Of a stretch of 64,000 nt of DNA, positions 24,042-37,200 are shown piece after piece. The DNA lies in the NCBI RefSeq assembly GCF_032362555.1, contig NC_083525.1, positions 6,681,501-6,745,500 on the forward strand, given 5' to 3'. This DNA is from Amyelois transitella (lineage: Eukaryota; Arthropoda; Insecta; Lepidoptera; Pyralidae). Under the pieces are notes generated by a model, which worked only from the letters and a program-made list of their open reading frames with translations, ran no database searches and was not told the DNA's origin. Position numbers and translations under genes: made by a program. Position 1 is the first letter of the stretch, and each line of letters opens with the position of its first letter.

Positions 24042-24206
24042 GTGACTAAGGGATAGGGTAATAAGCTTGGGATCCTTCTTTTAGGGGATGGACTAGTAAC
24101 CTGTCAATATTTGGCCGGTCAATATGTGGCCTTTCAGTCTTTTCAAGACTGTTGGCTCTGTCTACCCCACAAGAGATATAGGCGTGATAATATGTATGTA
24201 TTCATT
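24042..24206 (+). repeat. R1 element, head truncated
   Basis: Plus-strand copy from GTGACTAAGGGATAGG to the ATATGTATGTATTC tail. Confidence 0.8.
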
Positions 24207-24627
24207 TTCAATAAACGATTATTTTCATGTCACTATAATTGCGTCATCGCCTGCAAAATGGTACTTTATGTGCATTATAATGAAAAATTAAATCGAATTG
24301 TAATGCCATTGCACGGCAAAACGTGTGCTTAACATTTCAGCATTGACATATATTTACTGATCGCTGTGTTACTGCCCTTTGTGTACTGTACAGGTGAGCA
24401 CAAAACACAATGAAAATACCTACTTTTTTCTTCCTCCTGGCTGGGTAACATCCTTACCTTTTAGGAGGCCGAGTGCGCCTTCTGACTATATTGAATTGGG
24501 TAAGTCAGATTTTCACACGAAAAGACTCCTGTCTGAGAGAGCTTTAATTTAATGTTTCAAATAAGTTCATATAATACTATGAAATACATTTTGGAAAATA
24601 AAAAAATAACGTGTACTGAACAATATG

Positions 24628-24780
24628 ATCATGTGTTAATCCCATGTTGGGTAGAAAGAGCCAACAGTTTTGAATAAATTTAAAGGACACGTTCAGGCTT
24701 AATGCTGTGATTGTGATTCAAAAAGTGGCAGGTTGCTAGCCTATCGCCTAAAATAAGAGTTTCAAGTTTATTAGCCAAGT
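24628..24780 (-). repeat. R1 fragment
   Basis: Diverged minus-strand tail-side half (GTTGGGTAGAAAGAGCC, then GCTAGCCTATCGCC). Confidence 0.65.
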
Positions 24781-25879
24781 TCAGTTAGTAAGTTTATTTT
24801 AAAAGTCAATGTTAAATAAATAAATAAAGGAGACAGCTTTCAATTTAACTTTGAACTAAAAATAAAGCTTAATTTTTTTTATATTTAAATAACGTGTAAC
24901 ATCATAATGGTATTTGATTCAGCATTTGTTTCGGTTATCCAACTGCATTGTATTCTTTTGCCTTCACGTCAACCCCACTGAAGAAAGTATGTAAGTGACA
25001 CTTTTATTTAGCGGTACACTTAAGCATAAAATTCTTTATTCTTTTTGAACTTCTGTAACACCACAGCGTATTTCGATAACTGATAAAAGAAGTTCTGTTC
25101 ACATCCACAGAGAGTTGACATCAGAGATAGCTTCTGTATGAGTTATTTACTCACCTCTTAATTCCAAATCAAACAAGTAACTTTTAATACAATTTTAACG
25201 ATAACTTCATGTCTACGTTTCAGTTCACAGAGCATTTACAAAAAAATTACACAATCTTTTTATTTACATTTCATTCTCCAAGCTGCGACTGTTTCAAGAA
25301 CGATTGACTTTTCTTCAGTCTTATGTTATAGTCATATAATGAAATATTTGCAAGTTTAGTCCTAGCTTGACCTCGGCAAAATTAATATGCATACGATCCA
25401 ATAGATTTAATAGCGAGAGACCCGAAACTGGGAATACACAAAATTTTGATACAAACATTCATGTAAAGAGTTTATTTTCTTTTCTGAAAAGTGAAAACAC
25501 TTATGTCCTCGCATGTATCTATGCTCCCTGAAAGTACCAAGTCTGGTCTCGTGCGAATTCGAGGTTGAATCGTAATCCAGCCCTACACGTGATGCGGGCG
25601 GGCAACTTGACACCACTATATTTAGAAAAACAGTGCCAATGCTGACTTCAAAACGGGACGCCCGGGTTTTCATGCGACCTGACAAAAAGGCGCATTATTG
25701 AGCTTTTTTGGGAAATTCACAACGATCGAATTTTGTAATTCGTTTGGAGAAACTGGAAAAATGTAAAAGAAAGTTTATTATTAAAACAAAATGTTCGAAA
25801 CACACAGAATGGATCCATAGTGGTGCCGTAAAATGTGGTAACATTATTTTATTTTTACAAAGCAACCTATGTATTTATT

Positions 25880-25945
25880 TAGCTTTGATTTTCAAGAATA
25901 TGAATAATGTAAGAATATTATTCATATTCTTGAAAATTAAAGCTA
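25880..25945. repeat. 29-bp hairpin with one mismatch
   Basis: Positions 25880-25908 pair with 25917-25945 at 28 of 29 positions around an 8-base loop. It is AT-rich and of the length of a pre-miRNA stem, but too regular for a typical one. Confidence 0.9.
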
Positions 25946-26571
25946 TATGAAGCAAGGTCATTTATGAGAAACATTTTACTATTTTTTCAACATTACCATT
26001 AAAATAGTAAGAAATTGTTTGTAAAAATTATGAATGATTATTCAAGTTTCAAACGGTTCATGAATAAATAGATAAACAATAATAGAAAGTCGGCACAACG
26101 TTCTCAAATATATCTGTATATGAGTAAACATTTAAATATATATTTGGAAATATTGGACAATCCATCATATTAATAAAAACAACGATATATAAAACTATAG
26201 TTAGGTATTTAAATATGATAGTTTCTAAATATAAATATTGTAGGCTAGATCAGGAATGAAACGATCACCGATCACGTTTGTTCATGCGTGATCATAGCTG
26301 TCACCTACAATGCAAACTGTCTTTGACGATTCCCGACTTTTGAGCCTATAATCTCTAAATCTGGATGTGAAGAGAATTTTATCTAGATAAACAACCAAAA
26401 TTTACCAGGTGTTCATCGGAATATCTTCCCTATGGATGTCGTAAAGAGCTACTAAGGAAAGAGGCGCACATTCAACTAGTGCGAGCTTCCATGCTGGTCT
26501 AGGAGTGAAGAAAAAATTTGTGTGTGCCAGCTGCTTATCTTCCCGTGCAGATAAAGTTGGGTTTCTTTATT

Positions 26572-26728
26572 TTAGATGGGCTAGCAACCGCTGTTACTAT
26601 TTGAATCTAAATTCCATCATAAAGCCATATAGGTGAACATGGCCTATCAGTATTTTCAAGACTATACTTTTCAAGGCCCTGTCTACCCCGCAAGGGATAC
26701 AAACGTAATTATATGTATGTATCATTCA
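26572..26728 (+). repeat. R1 fragment
   Basis: Plus-strand middle-to-tail portion ending ATTATATGTATGTATC. Confidence 0.7.
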
Positions 26729-26784
26729 ATGAACGAGCTAGTTATTGAATCAAGTATCAGAATTATTAACCAGATGACTGCGAC

Positions 26785-26910
26785 ATACAATACAATACAA
26801 ATTATCTTTATTGCCCATAAAAAAATACAAACGTAGTAGAAACATACATTATGAACATGTTGAGCAAAGGCGGACTTATCGCTAAGCAATCTCTTCCAGC
26901 AAACCTATGA
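26785..26910 (+). repeat. R9 short interspersed repeat
   Basis: TACAAATTATCTTTATTGCC, then GCAAAGGCGGACTTATCGC and GCAATCTCTTCCAGCAAACC. Confidence 0.6.
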
Positions 26911-26984
26911 TATATGTATATTTATCAAAATTTTCTTAAAAGTCAATCAAGGGAAATGCTTGTAAACATGTGATTCCTCTTTTG

Positions 26985-27076
26985 TGGCGATGGGCTAGCA
27001 ACCTGTCACTATTTGAATCTCAATTCTATCGGTTAGCCTATAGAAATATAGACATGATGTGTATACGTATGTAGGT
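26985..27076 (+). repeat. R1 fragment with internal deletion
   Basis: The GGCGATGGGCTAGCAACCTG core is joined to ATATAGACATGATG, with the segment between them lost. Confidence 0.65.
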
Positions 27077-27373
27077 TCTGGTATTAAATGTAAGATGAAT
27101 TATACGGCGCCAAAGGTGTTACCTAATTTACTTACAAATATCTTGATGTAAGTCTACATGTGATCTTATACGGTTTAAAAATACGTCTTTCATTATTCCA
27201 GTATATGTCATTGACATATTTACCTCAATTTCCAGGGCTGAGGGGACTTCATTCATAATATTTCATAACCATTCAAATGTTCAGTTACATACATCCATGA
27301 TTATGTAAACTACTCTAAAAAAATCTATGATTTAAAATATATATATATATATATTTTGACGTTATAGATCCAT

Positions 27374-27637
27374 ACATATATATGGTCACGTCTATATCCC
27401 TTGCGGGGTAGACAGAGCCAACAGTCTGACTGAAGAAAAGACTGAATAGCCACGTTCAGCTATTTGGCTTAATGATAGAATTGAGATTCAAATAGTGACA
27501 GGTTGCTAGCCCATTGCCTAAAGAAACAATCCCAAGTTTGTAAGCCTGTCCCTTAATCGCCTTTTACGACATCCATGGAAAAGAGATGAGTGGTCCTATT
27601 CTTTTTTGTATTGGTGCCGGGAACCATACGTCACATA
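27374..27637 (-). repeat. R1 element with 10-bp target duplication
   Basis: A 264 bp minus-strand R1 copy flanked by ATAGATCCAT at 27364-27373 and 27638-27647. Confidence 0.92.
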
Positions 27638-27805
27638 ATAGATCCATGTTAGGAATAAAATTGAAACTAGGTTGCCCTACAATTTTTTTAGCCTCTGTCT
27701 ACCAATCGCATGACCTTATTACCTTACCTTACCATAGCTTGAACCTTCTCAAATTACGTATACCTTTTTTGGGCAATTAGGATCCAAATGCTGGCCGTTT
27801 ATTCA

Positions 27806-27940
27806 ATTTCTATTTCTCAATTCTATCGTTAAGCCAAATAGCTGAACGTGGCCATTCAGTCTTTTCAAGACTATTGGCTCTGTCTACCCCGCAAGGGATA
27901 TAGACGTGACCATATGTATATATGTATGTATGTATGCTGG
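27806..27940 (+). repeat. R1 fragment, tail half
   Basis: Plus-strand copy from TATTTCTCAATTCTATCG to an ATGTATATATGTATGTATG tail. Confidence 0.8.
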
Positions 27941-28144
27941 CCGTTTTCGGTCATGCTTCCTCATTTACGGGGAATACCCGCCTGGTCGTGATGCGTGTTT
28001 GTTAAGACTTTTTTGCACGTGACTTTTTTCTCTGGCCTCGTGACCAGCCCCATCCCGTTTCAGCCTCGCTATTCTCTTAAGAATATAATTGGGAATATCA
28101 TATTAAAAAAGACGAAATTTGAACGTGTAGTTCCTGGCGACTTA

Positions 28145-28290
28145 GAATAGGACCAGTCCATATCTTTCCCATGGATGTCGTAAAAGGCGACTAAGGTAAA
28201 GGTTAATAAACTATTATCTATTTAAATCTCAATTCCATTTCAGTCTTGAAAACTGTTGACTCTGTCTACCCCGTAAGGATATACCATACA
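28145..28290 (+). repeat. R1 fragment with internal deletion
   Basis: Head-side piece (AATAGGACCAGTCCATATC) joined to the CTCTGTCTACCCCGTAAGG tail side. It runs into the hairpin at 28285-28349. Confidence 0.7.
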
Positions 28291-28349
28291 CACATACATA
28301 TAATCACGCACATATCGTGCGTGATTATACCTATGTATGTGTGTGTGTA
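28285..28349. repeat. Hairpin at an R1 tail
   Basis: The segment 28285-28311 pairs with 28317-28349 apart from six unpaired bases. Both arms contain CA/TG-rich simple sequence and ATAATCACGCAC. It looks like an inverted duplication of an R1 tail. Confidence 0.8.
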
Positions 28350-29234
28350 TGTTAAACATGACTTATCTATGTGTTGCAATCATCATCAGCCCTTCCAACG
28401 AAAGGCCGTGAGGAGTTCACGAGATCGCTCCGTGAAAACTATTTTCCTCTTTCCTGGCAGATGTTTTTGCTCGATTTTTTTCTCTAATCCTATTACCTTT
28501 TTATCCGAAGCGGTTGTCAATCGTCTCCTAAAAACTAAATGAGCTGGTGTTTCCTCGACCATCGCGGAGTTTTACTTTTGTTTATCAATTTTCTCGAGCG
28601 TAACAACCTTGGCTTCGCGTTTTCTTCCTCGATGGAATTTGGCCACTAGAACATTTCTAGAACGAGTTTCGATTGAAGCCGGTAGATTATAGTACCACTC
28701 TCGATACCTTTCCTTCTTGTGGATAACGTTATGGCGACTAAAGGAGGTAAACATAAATCTGTATCAGAATTCAATAAAAAGACAGAAAAGGACTTTGCGA
28801 AATGACGCAAAATAACGTATTGAAAAAAATGAAGCAAAAAAAAAACATACCGAAAAAAAAACATAGGCGGGATTTTTTGTTGAATAAATTTATTTATTTA
28901 GATAAGATATATACTTTGTTCTATACTCAAATTCTTTGTTCTAAAAATTTGTAATTTAACAGTCCAACTACGACTCGTAGGCATGTAAAGCCATTTATCT
29001 CAGCTTTGGCGAGTCACCACATCGAAAATAGATTTTCAGATATTATTAATGTATTCATGACGAAAATAACATTGTCATACATTTTGCCCTCATTACATTT
29101 TGACCTTTAACACGGAAGTATTAATATACCTTTATGCATAACCTAAAACAAATTGTGTCACTAGATTTTACGCGCGGCTCCGTTTTCAAGTCCCGAGTCT
29201 GGTTGAAACCGAAAACTTACAACCGTGAGAAACT

Positions 29235-29350
29235 CTTAGTACGCCCCTAGACCACATAAAGAACTAACACGCCAAATTTCAAGACCCAGCGTTTAAGGCT
29301 ATGCGTTTACATGTCAAAGAGTTATACACTTTCTCTTTTTATATATTAAG
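29235..29350 (+). repeat. R7 interspersed repeat
   Basis: GCCCCTAGACCACATAAAG, CCAAATTTCAAGACCCAGCG and a TTTTTATATATTAAGA end. Confidence 0.65.
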
Positions 29351-29566
29351 AATTCTAAGCAGGATTTCTTAAAGAACTTGCCCAAGGAAAATCTTATGGA
29401 AGAAACTATAAAATCTACTATTCAGTTATTGTGTGTTCAACTTGAACTTGTTAACTGCGTAATACGGCTCTTGTATTCAGCCCTTTAAGACTAATCTGCC
29501 GCAGACAGGCTATTAAGGGGAAGACTGATTTATTTTATTTTATTTATATACATACATATGTATAAT

Positions 29567-29823
29567 TGCCGTGTGGTTCCCGGTACCAATTCAAAAAAGA
29601 ATAGGACCACTCCACCTCTTTCCCATGGATGTCGTAAAAGGCGACTAAGGGATAGGCTTACAAACTTGAGATTTTTTTTACGCGATGGGCTAACAACCTG
29701 TCACTATTTAGATGTCAATTCTATCATTAAGCCAAATAGCTGAACGTGGCCGATCAGTCTTGTCAAGACTGTTGGCTCTGTCTACCCCACAAGGGATATA
29801 GACGTGACCATATGTATGTATGT
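29567..29823 (+). repeat. R1 element with 11-bp target duplication
   Basis: A 257 bp plus-strand R1 copy flanked by ATATGTATAAT at 29556-29566 and 29824-29834. Confidence 0.9.
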
Positions 29824-29929
29824 ATATGTATAATCACTTACGCGGTAGATAGAGATATCTTTAATACGTATCACGAAAGGATGCATGTACCTCTTTGGAG
29901 AGAAGCTCGGGATGGAATTTTTGACTATT

Positions 29930-29997
29930 ATCCCGCTCTCGTAGCAAGGCACGGGCGAGCGCGACGCTGTTTTTATCGCGCGATTTATCAAAGGTAC
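29930..29997 (+). repeat. Short interspersed repeat (CGCGCGATAAAAAC type)
   Basis: CGTAGCAAGGCACGGGCGAG and CGACGCTGTTTTTATCGCGCG relate to 52200-52245 (reversed) and 62968-63012. Confidence 0.55.
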
Positions 29998-30365
29998 ATC
30001 AACATAACAAAGTCAGTGAAACGGGACAGCGATAAATTTAGGTTTAAAGAACTTTATTTCTCATAAGAATATACATTCACTTAAATCACACTGCAGCATC
30101 TTCTTTTTTAACGTCATATATGCCCATCCCCTTACTCGCTTTTTACAACATATTGTAAAGTATTGGTAAATAATTACGAGACACTCATAAAAAATAACCC
30201 TTAAATGTAAATCTGCGTCATAACTCCTGTCTCTCGCAGTCATTTTATAACTGGAAGACCACATAATCCGTTCAGTAATATCCAACTGGATTGTTGACAG
30301 TTTTCTTTGTAACGTTATGTCATGCTTTGGTTACTATTTGCATTCTACAAAGCTACGAAAGTTAG

Positions 30366-30590
30366 TACATATAATCACGTCTATATCCCTTGCTGGGTAG
30401 ACTGAGCTAACAGTCTTAAAAACACTGATAGGCCACGTTCAGCTGCTTGGCTTAATGATACAATTAAAATAGTGACAGGTTGCTAGCCCATCGCCTAAAA
30501 GAAGAATCTCAACTTTGTAACCCATTCACTTAGTCGCCTTTTACGACATCCATTGGAAAGAGGTGGATTAGTCCTATTCCTTTTAAGTAT
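30366..30590 (-). repeat. R1 element, head missing
   Basis: Minus-strand copy from ACATATAATCACGTC through TTTTACGACATCCATTGG. The extreme head is lost. Confidence 0.8.
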
Positions 30591-32419
30591 TAAACATTTC
30601 ATCTATGTGTAATGTATATATATACGGCACTTTACAATATTTTTATACTTAGGTATAGCGTCCTACGACCATTACTGAATTCCATAACTCGTTTATACTA
30701 ATTTGCACAGGCTTTATATAACTAAGGAAAAAAGTTGGATGAAAAATAGACGGCACTACATATAAATCCTTCCCACGCTTATGTTACGCAGAACTGCATT
30801 AATCGATACTTGTCAGAGACATAGTCAGTCATGTAACTAAATTGCTGATAACAAAACATATATCTTAGATTAATTTGTTTGCCTCAGAATTCATAAATCG
30901 AGAAGATTATCAAAGAAACTCTTTGATGAATATTTACTGACGAAACATTACCTACGCAGGAATCGTTTAGTATTATATAGTCTCTCAATGCCAGGAGAAG
31001 AGAGGATATATATGTATGTGTGTGTATTTATATAATTACAGATGCTCAAAATTATTGTGTATGTTCCAACTAACTAAACGCAAATAATCTTAATGTATAA
31101 TTTAGTTCAAATCTAATGAACGCCTTATGGTTTCAATATGTTTTGGATGCTCGCCAATATTCAACAATGTATCTCTAGTTGTTCACAGATTGTTCGATAG
31201 AATCAGGCGATTTTTCTCGGTGTTTCTGTCAAAGGACCTTTCAGACCAATACCCATTTGACCAATGGAACAAATATCTTCCCTTTATTGCCTCTTACGGA
31301 CCTAGAAGGTTCAGGCCGAAAAAATATATATTACTGCCATGAAAGATTTATGAGAGAAAATCAATAAAAAATGAGAATGCTGAAGACCAGACATAGTGGA
31401 GAGAGAAATAAACGGTAAGGGGACCCCGGGCCATAAACAGAGAGATGTAAACACAAAGATAAGAGCGGGAAAATCTTGACACGAAACATTTTCAAGGATG
31501 ATATCCCAGTAGCCGCTAAATGTTGCAGCCGGGAACACAGATGAGAGAGATAACCATATACTTACTGATTTGTATTTAAAATGCTCCAAATGTATTCATA
31601 ACTGTGTAAGTTACGTCATAAGTTAAAAAGATCGCAGCCTGTAAACTGTATCAAAGAATCGATGTAGCATTTATTAAGCAACATCATATTGGCGCCAAAA
31701 TCATTAGGGAAAAACCGATAACATTGAAACAAATCTTTATCATAAAAGTAACTCACAAACTCAAGCGCAGCAGACCCAGAGCCGTGATTCATCGGTTTCA
31801 TAAAATACAGTTCAATACAGAAATATCTGTAAAGTTTTAAAGTGAAGATGATGAACAAGGAGGCATGGTTGAAATTCTAACCTGGCCATGTACCGATGAC
31901 TCTACTGAATTATGTATGTAGTCCAAGTGTTAAAGTTATCTTACGATGAGGTTGAAATATCGTGAAACTTTGTAACCATGTTAGGTTACAGATTAGTTCC
32001 CCTTTTCATTTTTATTTTATCATTTCCAAAAGGAGGGGCCGATCATTCTGCGCATTATTTTATCCAGTTGTCAAATAAATCACACAATTGAAATGTACGG
32101 GTAATATGATATCACGGTTACCAACAGACATCATTTCTTTTCTTTTTTCTTTTTCTTAAGGTGCAATAAAGAGGTTATCTATCGTATTTACCAGTACCAC
32201 TACTGTATAAATATAACTACTAATTATTTCGTACGTTTAAAAAAAAACAGTTGGATTAATTCCTGTGCCAAAGATATTTTGCACCGGTGCATTTATTTCA
32301 GTTATCGGTATGTGCAATCGAATACTCAAAATATACGTCTGGATGCTGGATAATGTAGACATAAGTATTTTAATGAAACGAAACGTTTAATCATGTTTTG
32401 ACCAAATTGTATATAGACA

Positions 32420-32582
32420 AACATATAATCACTCTATACCTATCACTTACACGGGTAGACAGAGTCAACAGTCATGAAAAGACTAAGCTGTATGACTTAA
32501 TGATGGAACTGAGATTCAAATAAAGGCAGTATACTATCCCATGGCCTTAATAAAGTATCCCAAGTTCACAACCCTTTCCTAA
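32420..32582 (-). repeat. R1 fragment, old
   Basis: Diverged minus-strand copy (GGGTAGACAGAGTCAACAG, then CCCATGGCC). Confidence 0.65.
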
Positions 32583-32687
32583 CTTCGTTGTGTTTAATTT
32601 ACTTAAATCGTTTATCACAAGTTTTTCTCTCTAACTAGCGACATCGTTTAGCAAAGAGTTTAGCAATGTTTAATAAGAACTGTTTTA

Positions 32688-32765
32688 TAATTGGTTGCAC
32701 TGGGATTTGAACCCATGATATCAGTGTAGCAGGCCACAACAATACTCATTAAATTCTGAGGCCGT
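32688..32765 (-). repeat. tRNA-like relic
   Basis: On the minus strand a GGGTTCAAATCCCAG-like B box follows a poor A-box region. It resembles a degenerate tRNA-derived SINE head. It is not a credible tRNA gene. Confidence 0.4.
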
Positions 32766-33419
32766 TGGAATCGTAACAGAGTTACTCACCGGTCGTAAAC
32801 TGAAGAAAGCCACTGAAGACAGGTCGTCACCTCACCAGATGGTTGCAAGGAGACACGACTGCCGCCCAAGTCCGGATGCATATAATTTGCCCAGCTGAGA
32901 GCGTTGTGATAATTTTGATTAATTTTATTACAAGCCAAGAAGTGTGGTTTCCGGCTGAGTGAAATAGAATATCTGTCTTCTTGCTTTTATCGTAAAACTA
33001 AGGACAAAGGCAATAAAAATGTACCTATATCATACTAATACCAAGTCAGGTAGCAGACTTTTATGGGATATTATTTGGCAGCTCATCAAATAAAGCCATA
33101 CTGTTTCAAACTTTTCGCTATTTTTTTTATTTCATATTTTTATTAGCAACGTCAACAATTTGTAATTATACAAATAACTTCTCTAGATTGACTGAAAAAC
33201 TTTTCCAAATTATTGAACACATAAAGTGTTTCCCTGTGTATAAAGTTTGTAAACATTTTAAGCACGAGCCACACGATTAACTTGGCAAATGTCAAGAGAA
33301 CTATAAAAATGTGCCACGTGTTATGTACCCCTGGTTTTATAGTTCACCAGCGTACTTTATGTAGGCGGGGAAATTAGCTAAGACTGTTGTTATATTAAGG
33401 GCTACCTATTTAAAAGCAT

Positions 33420-33482
33420 TGGTGGCAGAACCGTCAAGGTGCCTGGCTGAAAAAGCAAGATGGATGTTCAAATCCCATGCAG
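33420..33482 (+). repeat. tRNA-like relic
   Basis: TGGTGGCAGAACCGTCAAGG is followed by GTTCAAATCCCATGC, giving weak A-box and B-box resemblance. It is probably another degenerate SINE head. Confidence 0.4.
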
Positions 33483-33540
33483 AAATGCAAATATCAATGA
33501 CCAAAAGTTAGGTAGTAAACAAAATTGAATAGTTATGTTC

Positions 33541-33718
33541 AACTAGGGACCCGTCCCGGCTTCGCACGGGTAGTATTTATACATATAAACCTTCCTCTTG
33601 AATCAATCTATCTATTTAAAAAAACTGCTTCAAAATCATGTAGTTTTAAAGATCTAAGCATACATACATACAGAGGGACAGACGCGGGAAGCGACTTCGC
33701 TTCATACGATCTAATGAT
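33541..33718 (+). repeat. RTE-tail-like repeat
   Basis: AACTAGGGACCCGTCCCGGC, CATGTAGTTTTAAAGATC, ending GAAGCGACTTCGCTTCATAC. Confidence 0.82.
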
Positions 33719-34121
33719 AATAGAAGAAAATATGGCGTGTGTTTAGATGAGTGTAGCACAAACAAAGGGTTCAGTTATTAGTAAACAAAATTTTCCTTTC
33801 GAAAATAGAATAAACACTTGCGTATACTCACTGAATGAGTCACTAAACGTAAGCAAATAATTATACTTACATCCAATGTATAATGTGAACAACATCCGTT
33901 TTTCTTCATTCATATTCTAAGGGGAGGTGTTGCAACAAGAAACAGAATTAATCACGTTTGCAGTTTTATTAGTGTTTTGGGAAACAACAGATTCCGAAAC
34001 TATACACTAAAGCAGTAATTTGTCGAATTTGTTTTTTAAATGATCAAATTAACTCATAATAGGTTTTAACCATAATCCGTAAGTTTTCGACCATATACTT
34101 ACTTTTTTTCGTTTCTTTTTT

Positions 34122-34256
34122 AAATAAATATGTACACGTCACACAGATTGAGTTAGCATCAAAGTGAGTTCGAAACTTGTGTTAGGAAATGCTAAGTTAA
34201 TGGTACTAAATTTTTTTTAACACTTATATATATAAACATTGAAGACCCGGGCCGAT
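34122..34256 (-). repeat. tRNA-derived SINE, 5'-truncated
   Basis: The tail and body (CACACAGATTGAGTTAGC, GTGAGTTCGAAACTTGTG, GAAGACCCGGGCC) are present but the tRNA-like head is missing, as expected for incomplete reverse transcription. Confidence 0.75.
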
Positions 34257-37200
34257 TTCAGAGGCGAGTAGGTATCCGAAAACTGCACCAAACATCTACC
34301 ATAAATACACCTGTATATTTTGTTTACAATTAAGTGGATACTCTAAGATATTTTGTGCCTGATTTCCTTCGTGAATCTAGATTTGAATTTCACTACAGCT
34401 TTATTGAATTAAAAAAGAAACTTTCATTTTCTTCTGAATTTTGTTATCTGGATCATTCTAGCGATGTTTAAAAGAAATTACCGTTAATATCCATGTTTAT
34501 TGCATTAATAACGGTTATCCAGATTCTCCAATTCTGATTAATTCAACATAGCGGTTTGCTCCCTCTCCCAGTTGGCGACGTTCTATTTTTAAAATGATAA
34601 ATTTGAATTTCGGAATGCATTTGGTGACCGTTTCTGTGCTAAATATGCAGTGATCAACGCAAGACGATTCGATCAGTTCACTTTTTAATCTTCTTTGTTT
34701 CGAATATATATAATAAACATATAAATAAAGACTGCTAAAAAATATCATATTTCTTTTTAACTCTTGTGAAAATAAAAAGTTAATGCTCTATGTATCTAAG
34801 ATATGAAAGTTCATTTATTGCACCAAAAAATAACTACATACAATAGGGGTTAAAATTTTAAGCAAATAGAGTTAATTATTAATTATAGCTTATTTAAATA
34901 AAGTTTAATTCCTAAAGTACAAACTAAAACAATATTATTTAAATTTGGACCCACTTGGTCCAAATGGATGTATGGAAATGGATCACGCAGGCAAAATTCC
35001 CGCGCTGTAAAGTTCTATTAAGTTATTTACTGACATGCATTTAGTCGTAGTTGTAAGAAATATCGAATGTTCGTACAAATTTCAGAGTGTACAGTGGCAC
35101 TGACCTACCAGCACAAAAAATTCAAAAATAGGCAGGAATTACATTAACAGTGGAAAGAGAAAGGATTTTTGTACCTAGTATAAAAAATTGGTAAACTTAG
35201 GTTACTAATTTGGGAAAGACTGTACTCATATGTATTTTCATTTCATAGTAGTGAACAACTCACTTCTAAGACAGTAAGTACTTGTTTATATTACGCATGG
35301 TACACACCTATAACTAACAAATATGATACGACTAACTTTCATTACGTATTCCCCTATTGTAAAACTTTCCGCCTAGCCAAGAATGGACTAAAAAAAACTT
35401 AATCTGAATCGCACTGTTGATGTTACCAATACAAACTCAAAACATGTAAATTTGGCCCATTTCGATCTCACAAACACAGTTCAGTTAGTGCACACGTTGA
35501 ATATAGAACCAGAATAAAATTTTGTGGCAACCTCATACACGGCACTTAGATTTTGAACCCAAAATATCCTCTAAAGCGTACGAAATAGAAAACAAAATGA
35601 CGTGTCAACAAATATTGCGATAGAATCATAAAATAGGAGTGGATCTAAATGTATTTAGGATACCATATTTGAAACGCAACATCAGTTGAAATCTTTTCAT
35701 GGACATTGTGAATTTAGAATTGGAACGGCAACATTTGAAATATTGAATTTGAAATTCTATCAACCGTTAGCTGAGGACTTATTACATACATAAAGTTCGT
35801 CCCGTTTTAAAAAACAAATTGTTTCGATTGTTCTTGTTCTACTTTCGAATAACCGTTAATACATGCTTTCCCCAAGGATTTCGCGAGAATTCTAGATAGT
35901 GTTATAAATTATTGACATACGTGCGCAAAGGTTTTCCAAACAGTTCTTTCATTATAATTTTCTTTTCTTAAACTTAAATAGGACATAGTTATTTATTTAT
36001 ATTTCCATTAATATTTTTGTATTATTGTTCCCACAATTTTTTTTAAACCAACTCTTACCAAACCTTAAAATAATATTTTTGGATTTTATTGCAAAATAAT
36101 TAAGAGGTAAGTAGGTTATCTTGGACATCGAATTATTAACGCTAAAAAAATCTGTTTTTTTTTAAGATTTGCAATACACGTAATAGTACCGCCAAATCAC
36201 GCCAAATACGTATCTATGGCAGACATACGAAATCATACATAAACAGATTTCCAGCACTTTCCACATCTTCCGGGGAAATCGCTTGATATTCATGCGACGC
36301 CGCAATTTCCTACAGGATTACAATTTTAAAACTAAAAGTAGGTACGCAATCTCTGTGGTTTTAACAGGAAACTACTGTTGACGCAATTTTATTTCCATAT
36401 TTTAATATGTTACGTTTGAATTTAGAATTAATTCAAATCTGATTCGAAATTGAGTTTTGCTTTCTATTTTTAGTTAGGGTAGATATGCCAGTTTTTATAT
36501 AATTTTATCGCCATATAACCCCAAAAAATTAGCCATAGAGCAGGCTTAGAAAACCTTCTACCTTTCTTTCAAAGAAGCTAAAACAAATATTTAGTCACTT
36601 TATGTCCATTATCTGTCCTAAGTAGTTTTATGAAAAAGAAAGTTATGGAATCAGATAAAGTTATACTTATTGTCAAATATCTTGTGGTACAAAAGTTAAG
36701 ATCATGCTCATTTAGTTTTAAAATGCAGATTCAAATATATATTTTTATGTAAGTATTTATGCATATATGTATTAGATACAAGATCTTAAGACGTGTCCCG
36801 TGCACCTACGTGAAAAAATAAGTCTGTACAATCGAATGCCCACTTGCCAACCTTTCGTCTTTGCCAACAAAAATTTGAAAATACTTTTCAATAACACGTT
36901 TCTTTTGCACATCTTGTCTGCCGTTAGTACTTATAATAAGGTCTCTTTTGATTTAATTTTCAGTACCGCACGAGTTAGCTAGTTGATTTTTATTTTTAAA
37001 CAATCATTCATGTTTTCGCCCAGTAATTATATTCCATTGACAAAAGTCATTGTACCAGCCAGTCTCAAGTTTTGAGTCACATCGAAATCTTGGTAAGTAT
37101 GACCACACATTAGCACCTCTTTAGAAGGTGAGAATAAAATGGACAAAATAAAACTAATAATTAAGTATGTATTGATTTTTGCCCTAAATTATTATCGTGT

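Larger units (their letters stand above)
20761..29225. other. Intergenic, repeat-rich, no gene found
   Basis: Outside the listed repeats, 21035-22015 is notable only for several ATCGAT palindromes, and 24785-26570 for the hairpin at 25880. An AT dinucleotide run lies near 27337-27354. The 92-codon minus frame at 25407-25685 has no recognisable motif. Confidence 0.55.

Noticed and set aside
31127-31858. Group of 60-92-codon frames on both strands
   Set aside because: Mutually overlapping, no recognisable family and no splice sites joining them into a longer product.
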